Part shown: one piece after another, positions 23,168-33,900 of the stretch | How positions within the stretch are numbered: position 1 is the stretch's first letter | Layout of the letters: every line of letters starts with the position of its first letter | Assembly (NCBI GenBank): GCA_951799425.1 | Contig: OX637393.1 | Location: 17,503,744 to 17,567,743, forward strand | Length of the DNA: 64,000 bases | Reading direction: 5' to 3' | Source: Ilex aquifolium | Lineage: Eukaryota; Streptophyta; Magnoliopsida; Aquifoliales; Aquifoliaceae | The notes under the pieces: generated by a model | Databases searched by the model: none | What the model was told of the DNA's origin: nothing | Seen by the model: the letters and a program-made list of their open reading frames with translations, nothing else | Made by a program: the position numbers and the translations under genes

Positions 23168-24268
23168 TGAGTTTATCATTACTAAATCTAAATCACTAAA
23201 TAATATTGTTATATGTAAACTAATTTAATAAAACAGAAATAGTAATACACTTACAGCGATACAGAGCTGCACGAATAAAATCCAGAAAACTAGAAAATAA
23301 TACTAACTCGAGCCTTAGGTAATCACAGTTTCCTTAAGACAGATTTGCTCCCTCTCGATGCTTAAGGTTGATAAGCAACTGTCCACCAAGATAAAAACAG
23401 ATTTTGTTCTTGAAAAAATAGCACTTCAATCTTCAAGACTCTAACGAACACAATTTTGTGTTAATACTTGAACCAAACAAAAAAAACTAATGCGGCAATA
23501 CGCAGAGAGAGAGAGAAAGAGAAGAAACTCTGAATACTAAATTCAGAATTGGGATGATTGAAAATGGCTTAATGGCAATCTATTTATATACTTTTGGTGG
23601 TTGTTTAGATCGCCTAAAGAGTCATGGGATGCCATTATTCGGATTGAAAAAACACACTCTTTTAATCTAAACAAGTAAAAGACACCCCTTGGAATGAACA
23701 GATCCTCCAGAATGAACCAGAACCAATTTCGGCGCCAAATTCATAGTAACTGTTAGAAAATTTAAAATTCCATTTGGATTTTAAATTTCGGTTGGGAATT
23801 TAATTACAATCCAACATTTGAATCCGCACCAAATAAATTTTGCCCAAAAAGATTATATCTTTTTGACCTGAGCCCGAGCCTGGCCCGATGGCATGCATGT
23901 GGTAACCAAGGTAGTGTAGGTGCTCGCTCCGCTCACAAAAGTGTGGTACCTCTTGAGGCCCAACCCATGAAGCCAACTAGGAATATATTAACTCACCAAA
24001 CTATTGGTCTTCTTCCAATGTGGGACAAGTCTTACTCCAGTACACAAATCTTAGTTTATTTTATCACTTCAAATGGGTCAATTTGAGACATAATTTCTCA
24101 TTCAATACTTAATGGTTTTAAACAAATAAATATACGATGTTCATCTCCTCGTAGCGGAGCACACGTTTAAACTCGGTCCCACCAATTTCGAAGTATGGGT
24201 CCCACTTTAATTTAAGCTTTAAGTTACTCAAATAACCTTATTTAAAATTATTATCATTTTTTCCAACA
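23168..24268 (-). repeat. 3' LTR of copia B
   Basis: About 1.1 kb, alignable over its length to 28866-30013 (shared landmarks: AATAAAATCCAGAAAA, CTTCAATCTTCAAGACTC, GTGTAGG..GCTCGCT, CACGTTTAAA/CACGTTAAAT). The plus-strand right edge at CCAACA is clear; the left edge is set by similarity only. Confidence 0.8.
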
Positions 24269-24851
24269 ATCATCCACATGAATGAAAATTTGATGTATGA
24301 AAATGCAAATGCTAGTTCAAATACAGTTGAAAGGTTACTGCATCGAGATAAGTAGCCTAGTGGCCTTAAACTTTCTATAACGAAAGACTATCGGATTTAC
24401 TTGGCTAATCAGTGGACTTGACGTCTTTGAACTGTTAGCTATTTGTGTAAACCAAGATAATAGAATTCACACAATTTTCTTTCGGACACAGTTGGTTCTC
24501 ACGTTTGTGTTCATATTGGCCTTGAACACCACTTGATTTCTTGAGTAATTTTAGAGTAATCAGCCTACGATTCTCATAAAAGCGACCCATTCTTTACTCA
24601 CATAGATGATTTTTGATTTATAGTATCATGTTATACCCTACTTGGACTTGTCCAAGTCACAAAAACATCATTAAAGCATAACTAACCCTAGTTCTCGCGA
24701 CAAATATGCATTGTCTCATCATAGGAATGAGAAGGAGTTTAAAAAATATCCTCAATGCGTACTGAGTTACACATAATTCGGTTATCCCTTTGAACTTAGA
24801 TGTTGGGATCTCCAGTCAGTTATGTTGGGTTGCCAGTATGGTGACTCTTGG

Positions 24852-25391
24852 TTAAGTAATAGGCTTTAAGCTCATTCCCCTTGATGAACTTTCTACTTGC
24901 TCTCTAGTCAAACCTTTTATAAGTGGGTCCGTGATATTATCCTTTGACTTTACGTAGTCAATGGACATAATACCATCCGAGAGCAATTGTCTAACGATAT
25001 TGTGTCTACGATGTATGTGTCGAAACTTACCATTATACACATAATTTTGTGCCCTTCCAATCGTAGATTGGCTATCACAATGTATGCATATTGCTGGCAC
25101 AAGCTTTGCCCAATTTGGAATATCTTCCAAGAAGTTACGAAGCCATTCTGCTTCTTCTCTAGCTTTATCTAAGACAATGAATTCAGATTCTATTGTAGAT
25201 CTAACTATACATGTTTGTTTTGAGGATTTCGAAGACATAGCTGCACTACCCAAGGTAAAGACATATCCACTTGTGGATTTTGGATCTTTAGCATTGAATA
25301 TCCAATTAACATCAGTATCTCCCTCGAGTACAACGGTGTATTTTGTGAAATGCAAACCATAGGTTTGGGTATATTCTAAATATCTCAACAC
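24852..25391 (-). pseudogene. RNase H of copia B
   Basis: Carries [20 protein letters not shown], the conserved [19 protein letters not shown] segment, ICIHCDSQS and the C-terminal [18 protein letters not shown]. One open frame of 179 codons, in frame with the RT pieces upstream but separated by stops. Confidence 0.88.
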
Positions 25392-25436
25392 CCTAATTAT
25401 TGCTCTCCAGTGGTCTTTTCCTGGGTTACTTGTATA

Positions 25437-26342
25437 TCAACTTAGCTTGCTCACAGAGTATGCTATATCAGGACGAGTACAACTCATGATGTACATTAAA
25501 CTACCAATTATATGTGCATATTTTAATTGAGATATGCTTTCACCATTATTCTTAGAAAGATGGATATTAACATTAGTAGGTGTTCCCATAGGTTTTATCT
25601 TATACTTCTTGAACTTATCAAGTATTTTATTAATATAGCGAGATTGAGATAACGTGAGTCCATCTGACATTCTAGAAATTTTAATTCCTAATACAACGTC
25701 AGCAACACCTAGGTCTTTCATTCCAAACCTATTGGTCAACATTCGCTTGGTAGTTTTAATAACATCATTATTGTTGCCTAAAATTAGCATATCGTTTACG
25801 TAAAGACATACAACAACGTATCCACTATGAGTGCTCCTAACATAAACACATTTGTCACACTCATTTATTTTAAATCCATTTGACAACATTGCCTTGTAGA
25901 ATTTCTCATGTCACTACTTTGGTGCTTGTTTTAAACCATAAAGAGATTTAACAAACTTGCATATTTTCCTTTCTTGTCCATTAGCAATGAACCCTTCAGT
26001 TGTTCCATGTAAATTTTTTCATCTAATTCACCATTTAAGAATGCAAATCTTTATATCCATTTGATGTATCTCAAGACCATTCAAAGCAGCTATAGCAATC
26101 AACATCCGTATGGATGTTATTCTAGTAACTGGTGAATAAGTGTCGAAATAATCCAATCATTCCCTTTGTTTATATCATTTGACTACAAGTCTTGCTTTGT
26201 ACTTGTCAATAGATCCATTGGCTTTCATTTTCTTTTTAAAGATCCATTTACAACCTGAAGGTTTATTACCGAATGGAAGATCCACCAATTCTCATGTATG
26301 ATTTCTCATAATGGATTCAATTTCTGAATTAACAACTTCCTT
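25437..26342 (-). pseudogene. reverse transcriptase of copia B, catalytic site altered
   Basis: Broken RT. The upstream part (about 26340-25890) still shows WELVDLPFG, GCKWIFKKKMKANGSIDKYK and KSLYGLKQAPK in shifting frames. The open piece 25889-25437 carries KINECDKCVYVR and LGIKISRMSDGLTLSQSRYI. The active site reads YVNDML: the first Asp of the catalytic pair is Asn (AAC at 25796-25794), so even a repaired frame would lack polymerase activity. Confidence 0.85.
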
Positions 26343-27240
26343 CTAATAAGGAGCTTCTAGGGAGGATATAGATTCATTGAAACTTTGAGGATCATTCTCT
26401 AATATATAAGTTAGAAAATCAGGACTAAACGACGTTGACGTCTTTGTCCTTTTGCTACATCTAGGTTTATCTTTTATGAATTCCTTGTCTGTATTGACTT
26501 GACCATTACTGGTTGTAGCATCAATTGGTCTCTTTAATGAGTTTGATTCATGTGACATATTAAATGGAAAACTATTTTCAAATAATGAAGCATCCCTTGA
26601 TTCAATAATTATATTAATATGTACATCAAAAATCTCAGATTTATGAACAAGAAATTGATATGTACTATTGTTATGGGTATGACCAATGAATACACAATCA
26701 ATAGTTTTAGGTCCTAACTTAACCCTTTTAGGTTTAGGAACTGTCACTTTCGCTAGACACCCCCACACTTTTAAGTATTTATAGGAAGATCTTCAACCTT
26801 TCTATAATTCATAAAGTGTCTTATTTTTTTTTCTTATAAGACACTTTGTTAATAATATAATTAGCAGATAGTAAGACTTCCCCCCCCACAAGTTTTGGGG
26901 TGCACCTGAACTTGAAAGCATAACATTCATCATTTTTTTCAATGTTCGATTTTTGCGTTCAACTACGCCATTTGATTGTGATGAATAGGGGGCAGTAGTT
27001 TGGTGAAAAATTCTATGTGTTGAACAAAACTTCACAAAAGGAGACTCATATTCACCTCCTCTATCACTTCTTAATGCCTTAATTTTTCTGCTAAGTTGAT
27101 TCTCAACTTTATTTTTATAATGCTTGAACATATCAATTGTCTCATCTTTACTTCTAATTAAGTAAACATAACAGTATCTTGTGCAATCGTCAATAAAAGT
27201 TATAAAATACTTTTTACCAACTCTAGTTTGCACAAATTTT
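26343..27240 (-). pseudogene. integrase of copia B
   Basis: Core with the three acidic positions in [22 protein letters not shown] and [10 protein letters not shown], then a C-terminal part (MWGCLAKVTVPKPKR, DCVFIGHTHNN). Stops near 26800 split it in two. The N-terminal zinc-binding region lies upstream in another frame (around 27385-27240). Confidence 0.85.
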
Positions 27241-27388
27241 AAGTCATAGACATCACTGTCAATTAATTATAGAGGTTTGGTACTTCTTTCAACTGATTTG
27301 AAAAATATTCTTGCCAACTTTGATTCCACACAAGTTTCACACTTATGATTTGTATCAATAGAACATTTAAGCAAATCATTCAAATTGA

Positions 27389-28831
27389 CTAATCTTCTAG
27401 CCTAACATGCCATGTATTTGAAAATCCAAGCAAGTAAGTAGAATTATTCTCATTCTTATTGATAACAGATTTTGTTACAATAGTCATTACATTGAGCTTA
27501 AAAAGCCCATCATTCAAGTATCTTTTTCCTACAAACATTTCATTCTTTGTAAGTACAAACTTATCGGATATAAATACTAACTTAAAAATGTTTTTACTAA
27601 GCAAAGAGCCGGACACCAAATTCTTGCGAATGTTGGGCACATGAAGCACTTCGTTGAGTTCCTTGTCGGATGTCATCTTTAATATCACCTTACCACATCC
27701 TTCAACCTTGGAGGTAGAAGAGTTCCTCATATAGAGTTGTTCATCATTCTCTAACTTCTTATAAGTAGAGAACATCCATTTGTTGTAACAAATATGTTCA
27801 GTGGCGCCGGTGTCAACCCACCACTCCTTGGGGTTTCCCATAAAGTTACATTTAGATACATCTGCTGAAAGATCCATGTCAGAGACTTTCATTGAAAGCT
27901 TGTCCGTTTCAGTCACATTTGCTTGAGTATTTGGCTTCTTGAAGTTCTTTGGCTTTCGACAATCCTTCGAGAGATGTTCAGGTTTGTCACAGTTGTAGCA
28001 CTTACCCTTGAACTTCTTAGATCCATGATTTGAACCTTCACCGTTATACTTCCTCTTCTTCTTAGTCCTTGTCCCACCTCCCACAATGTTAGCTTTAGAT
28101 TCCATGGAATGAAAGACTCCATTTTTGTTCTCAGTTTTATGATTGTCTTCTTCAATCCTCAAATGAACAATTAATTTTTCAAGTTTCATCTCCTTGCGTT
28201 TATGCTTGAGATAGTTCTTGAAATCCTTCCAAAGTGGTGGTAACTTTTCCACGATCACAACCATTTGGAATGACTTACTAAAAGACATACCCTCGGCATA
28301 AATGTCATGAATGATAACTTGAAATTCTTGAACTTGGGCTATGACAGTCTTCGAATCCACCATTTTATAATCCAAATATTTACTAACAATGCATTTTTTC
28401 ATGCTTGCATCCTTAGACTTATATTTCTTGTCCAAAGACTCCCAAAAAAATTTCTCAGAATTGACAGCGCTATACACATTGTATAATGTATTGTCCAATC
28501 CGTTCAAAATATAATTTCTACACAAGGAATCCAAATGCTTCCAAGCATCCATAGCAATTAACTTCTTCTTGTCAGTTTCATTTTCATTAAGTGCAGGGAC
28601 ATCGTCACTTAGAAACTTAGCAATGTTCAGTGTGGTGAGATAGAAAAGCATATTTTGTTGCCAACGCTTAAAATCTGAGCCATTAAATTTCTCAGGTTTC
28701 TCTCCATAAGACACACTCACAATAGTAAGAACAATGGTTGCAGGAGTAGAATTATTTGTAGCAATTTTTGTTACACAAACAAAACCAAATACACATTCTG
28801 ATTTTAATAAAGTATAACAATAATATAACAA
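27389..28831 (-). pseudogene. gag and protease of copia B
   Basis: A 480-codon open stretch. Gag begins near KPEKFNGSDFKRWQQNMLFY, continues with the UBN2 core (SKYLDYKMVDSKTVIAQVQE) and a CCHC knuckle CYNCDKPEHLSKDC. The protease keeps its motif WWVDTGATEHIC, followed by LHVPNIRKNLVSGSLLSK and the start of the pre-integrase segment (NTWHVRLED), where a stop ends the frame. The annotated first 30 residues are probably leader. Confidence 0.88.
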
Positions 28832-28839
28832 AATACAAA

Positions 28840-28852
28840 ATTCTGATATAAA
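28840..28852 (-). promoter_or_regulatory. Degenerate primer-binding site of copia B
   Basis: The minus strand reads TTTATATCAGAATTTTG, a decayed form of TTTGGTATCAGAGC (initiator tRNA-Met type), lying just inside the right LTR. Confidence 0.5.
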
Positions 28853-28865
28853 TCTATCTTAAGAT

Positions 28866-30013
28866 TGTTATCCAATGTAAATTAGAATTAATCACTAAGT
28901 ATACTATTATATGTAAACTAATTTAATAAAACAGAAACAATAATGCACTTACAACGACGTAGAATTGCACAAATAAAATCCAGAAAATCAAAAAATAATA
29001 TTAATACGAGCTCTGTGTAATCACAATTTCCTTAAGATATATTTGCTCCCTCTTGGTGTTTAAGGTTGATAAGCAATTATCTTCCAAGATACAACGGATT
29101 TCATTTTTGAAGAAGCAACACTTCAATCTTCAAGACTCCAGCGAACACAATTCTGTGTTTATACTTGAATCAAACAAGAAAGACTAATGCAACAATATGC
29201 AGAGAGAGAGAAAGAGAGAGAGAGAGAGAGCAGGAATTCAGAATTGGGATGATTAAAAATGGCTTGAAGGTAGTATATTTATAGACTTTTGGTGGCTGTT
29301 TAGATCGCTTGAAGAGGTATGAGATGCCACTGTTCGGATTGAAGAGACACACTCTTTTAATTTGAATAGAAAAAAGACACCTCATGGAATGAACAGATCC
29401 TCTGGAATGAACCAGATCCAATTTCAGCACCAAATTCAAAGTAATATGCATAAAATTTAAGATTCTGTTTGGATTTTAAATTTCGGTTGAGAATTTAATT
29501 ATAATCCGCGTTTGGATCCAATTGGTTTGACCCATAACCTGCATCATACCAAATAAAATTTGTCCAAAAAAATTATATTTTTTTGACCCAAGCCCGAGCC
29601 CGGTCGAGGCGAGGCGGGCGAGCGAGAGTGTGAGTGACGCGCGTGCGTTGTAACCAAGGCAGTGTAGGCGCTCGCTTCGCTCACAAAAGTGTGGTGCCCC
29701 TTGGAGCCCAACCCATGAAGCCAACTAAGAGTATATTAACTCACCAAAGTGTTGGTCTTCTTCTAATGTGGGACAAGCCTTATTCCACTATACCAATCTT
29801 AGTTTATTTTATTATTTCAAATTAGTCACTTTAAGATATAATTTCTCATTCAATACTTAATAATTTAAACAAATAAATATACGACGTTCATCTCCTCGCG
29901 GATGAGAACACGTTAAATTTGGTTCCACCAATTTCGAGGTATGGATCCCACTTTAATTTAAGGCTTAAATTGCTCAAATAACCTTGTTTAAAATCATTAT
30001 TATTTTTCCAACA
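28866..30013 (-). repeat. 5' LTR of copia B
   Basis: About 1.15 kb, partner of 23168-24268. Includes a GA microsatellite near 29201-29230. The left (inner) edge is approximate. Confidence 0.8.
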
Positions 30014-30987
30014 ATTATCACTTTGGTTGTGGTTTGTGTGTTTGATATCAGAGTGTTTATTTATGAAAGAAATGATATTTGAGAGTAGAGATGCTTGTTA
30101 GATAGAGGCGAGAGAAGAGGCACAGAGGGGGGTGTGCGTGAGAGAGAGAGAGAGTTACTTGACAGTGGACTTTGGGGGATCGCAATGGTTTGGCATTGTT
30201 GGGCATTGGTGGAGCTAGGAGGTGGTGGTGAGGGGGAGGGAGAGGAGCAAAGATTTGAGGAGAGAAATGAGAGAAAGAAGATACACAAAGAGGGGCGGGT
30301 GATTACGGTGTGAGTAGAGAGGGAATAGACAGACACAAGCATGATGTGTGAAAATAGAGTAATTCTATTGAGGCTTAAAAAATTAACTTAATAATGTGAC
30401 AATGATATGATCCATTAGAATTATTGTGATTGTGTAGTGACTCAAATCACTTTTTTTTTATACCATATCTAAATTTGCGTCGATTATTCCCTTGAATTTT
30501 GAATTGAACACCGTAATTCGAGCTAATTTAAGAACAAAATTATCTGAAGAATAAGAGTGATTCAATCACTTAATATATCATTATGACAATAAATTAATTA
30601 AAATTTTAGATTTCAAAAGCATCTTTGGTAAAAATATGCAGGAGTATTTTTAGATGTTATTTTCGAAGACACGGTGAGTTCTGTGTTGTATAATATAGAT
30701 TTTTGAACCAACCTGAACCGGGGCAAAATAGAGCCGATCCCGCGCGCACGCATCGTTTATCTGTCTACTCAAAATCAACTCCACCGCCTGCACTTCATTC
30801 CAAGCCTCCTCTCTCTCTCTCTCTCTGTCGAGCGCGTGCTCATTTTGTGCGTGTTCCAACCCTAGAAGACTCTGATCTATTCCTCTTTTCTCCATCATCA
30901 ATACACTCCCGTGGACTACGCTGCTGTAATTCACTCCTCATCCTCTCGTTCGCTCTCTGGCAGGTTTAGTATTGTCTGCCTTCAAAG
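30014..30987. other. Promoter and 5' UTR region of the DCAF4-like gene
   Basis: 30080-30330 is purine-rich with GA/GGA runs (open frames there on both strands are low-complexity artefacts). 30350-30650 is AT-rich. From about 30720 the sequence becomes pyrimidine-rich (CT microsatellite 30809-30828) with CGCGCGCACGC before it, a layout typical of a plant 5' UTR leading to the ATG at 30988. Confidence 0.5.
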
Positions 30988-33900
30988 ATGCCTCAAGGTT
31001 CTTTATGTCTCTTCTCTCTGTAGGTTTTATGTGATTTCCTGAGCAATATCAATTCATATTTGTTTCAATTAGTAACAATTTTGATATGATTTTTTCTGGC
31101 GGCAGAGCTTCCTGGGTTTTACTACGATGCGGAGAAGAACAGATATTTCCCCATCAAAGGTCCAATTCCGGGCTCTTCTCGTTATTCTTCTTCTTCAGCC
31201 ACAGCTAGAAAAACAGTGTCAAACTCGAATCTGGTAACTGATGCTTGGCAGCACTTAATTCTTTATGTAGTCAATTGTGAGATAATGAATTGTGAAAATG
31301 AAAATAATATATGTTTACTCTTTTGATGAGTCTTAACCTCTCGGAAAAATCAGATGCATAGGCGAGATAATCTGGGAATATCTTTATGCTATTTCAGCTT
31401 GTTACTTGTATTTGATTGGAGTTTTATGCTGATCAGTTGGTTGTTACTAAGTAAAATGTTAAAAATCATCTAATAGCATTAGGATTAAGAAGTGGAGCGG
31501 TTGGTGTGTTTGTTTATTGATAGTTAACTTGTATTACATGTTTCTATTGAAAAGTGCAACAGGGTGAGACCAAACTATGTAAGAGGGTTGAGACTATTCC
31601 CACTCCTTAAATTTCCTTCGCCAACCCATTTAACTTCCTAATTTCAAACTATTAAGCCCACCCCATTTATATCCGCCCCAATAGTGTTCAAGTCCATCCA
31701 ATTTATGCATAAACGATTAATCAAAAATTAAGCCATTAATAAAAAATTACTAATATTCAACTATATACAAACATAACATTATACATCTAAAATATTCGTA
31801 ATAAATATCAAACAATACATAAAATATAAGAATACAAAAACTAATATTTAGAATGTACATTAAAAACCTAAAATACAATACATGTACTTGAAAAAATCTA
31901 TTTAACTTAAAATCAATACTTACATATATTTCACTTGAGAAATTCATGGTAGAAAACCCTAAGAGATTTGAGAACTGGAATTACTGTCCAAATTAGTGTT
32001 TTGAAAAGCGTGTCTAGGAGAGCCCAAGTCGTCTTGAATAGTCCAGGTGAAGCGAATTTCAGAGAAGGAATAACGAGCTAGGTGACGAGGTGAGCCAAAC
32101 GAGTGGTTGAGTGAAGAAGCTTAACATATCTGCTCCATAGTCAGATGTTATTTTCTCTTATCTTATTCTTGTTCTGATTTTCTAATTCTGATTTTGATTC
32201 TTCTAATTTTTTGATTCTTTTTGCCCTTCTTGCGACACTCACCATATTTGCTCCATACTTATATCTCTTCTTCTTCTGATTTTTTGTTTCTTCTTCTTTT
32301 GATTTTTCTGATTCTTCCCCCCCCCCCCCAAATTTTTTATGTGATGATCAAATTTATAGTGTAGTGATCACTATTTTTTTTTCCTGTGATGGTTTTCTAC
32401 TTCTGCTGGAATCTTGTTTCTGTTTAAAAAAAAAAAAAATATTATTAGTGTTTATTTGAATTTAAATGCTCATGGTTTTCGTTGCATTTGAATATTTAGT
32501 ATTTGTGATGTTAGAACTTGAATTTTTAGTAATAATTAAACAAAATATTTGCTTGTTTTTAAATTGTTCGCTTCGCTTCGATGAAATGCTTGCTTCACCT
32601 CTCGCTTCTTACCTTAGGAGACCGGTTTGCTTTACGCCTTAAATAACATTGGTCCAAATACTTAGTATTTTGGGTTAGATTCGAGTTGACTCTTTTAAGT
32701 TACACCCAAAACTAAAACGTAATTGGTAATATTTATATAACATTAAATAATATAATAATGTGAATAAAAATAGAGGGACAAAAGTAGTAAAGTTAAAAAT
32801 ATTACTGGATAACATAATGTGTGTGAGATGGGATAGGAAGAGGAAAACTTGGGGAAGAAGATAGTTTTTGGTTAGAGTATATATTGGATGAGGAGAAAAT
32901 ATGGTGGCCTTAATTATTAATAGGTGAGTATAGACGGGGTGGATTTAGTCAGTAATGAGGTGAGTATAGATAGGATGAATTTAGTAGTTTGAGTTTAGAG
33001 CACGGTTCTAAATAACAGTTACGGCTGCCGTAACGGTAGTGTAACGGACGTGGGATGAAACGGGCGTTACGTAATAGTAATGAAAATCGGAGCTGTGAAT
33101 TTTTTTTTCGACTCACAACACCTATAAACATGAATATTTATATGTTTCAACTCTAAACTAATGCAAATATGAGTGGTTAGTGATTTTTAGTGTATTTTAT
33201 TGTACATAAACATGTTAATGAGTTATTAAAAATATGTATAATATTGAAAAACCATTAATAATAACGAAAATCGGGAACGTGAATATTTTTTTATCATTCA
33301 CATCTCCCCTAAAAACAAAGCATAGACTTAATTTTAATAAACCCAGTTTCTTTTTATTATCTTTAACAATTAATAATTTTTTGTAATGCAGGCCTAATTT
33401 TAACTTGTTAAATTAGGTAATTAGTAGGGGTGTCAATCGTGTCGGGTTAAACGGTTACGTGTCGGGTTAAACGGGTGACGGGTGAAAAATATACAAACCC
33501 ATACACGACACGTTTAATAAACGGGTAAAAATTTTAAACACGAACACGAACCGTTTAATAAACGGATAACACGACATGAATCGTTTAACCCATTTAAAAA
33601 TTAAAAAAAAAACAAAAAAATTATTATTTTTACAAACTTTTATACTCCATTTTTTTTTTTAACTGTACTTTCCTCAATTAGAGGAGTTCCAGCCAACAAT
33701 GGGCAGCCACTTTATAAGCCGGCCAACAATTGGCAGCCACTTTATAAGCCAGCCAACACAGTCCAAATGATAAAGCAACAACCACTGCCTTATCTTATAC
33801 AGCCAACAACCACTATTTTCTTCACTCCCAGGCGATGTGGGATACAAAGAAGTGGTACTCTCTTCACTCCCTAGCCAACAACCACTGCCTCTTATATAAG

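Larger units (their letters stand above)
23168..30013 (-). mobile_element. Ty1/copia LTR retrotransposon (copia B), old
   Basis: Minus-strand element with LTRs at about 28866-30013 (5') and 23168-24268 (3'), gag-protease 28831-27389, integrase about 27240-26400, RT about 26340-25430 and RNase H 25391-24852. The outer ends read CCAACA on the plus strand (TGTTGG on the element's strand). The inner LTR edges are approximate. LTRs differ at roughly 15% of positions by eye and I found no convincing 5-bp target duplication, so this is the oldest LTR element here or it has suffered terminal rearrangement. Confidence 0.88.

Noticed and set aside
23168-23172. CAAAG or ATTAT as target duplication of copia B
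   Set aside because: The 5-bp sequences outside the two LTRs do not match each other under any boundary I tried.
30061-30342. Overlapping open frames on both strands (Ser/Pro-rich and Glu/Gly-rich)
   Set aside because: They are products of GA/GGA low-complexity DNA upstream of the DCAF4-like gene.
33681-33900. Direct repeats of GCCAGCCAACA-like units considered as a CRISPR-like or regulatory array
   Set aside because: Units are few, degenerate and without regular spacers, and lie in the core of a hAT element of a plant genome.
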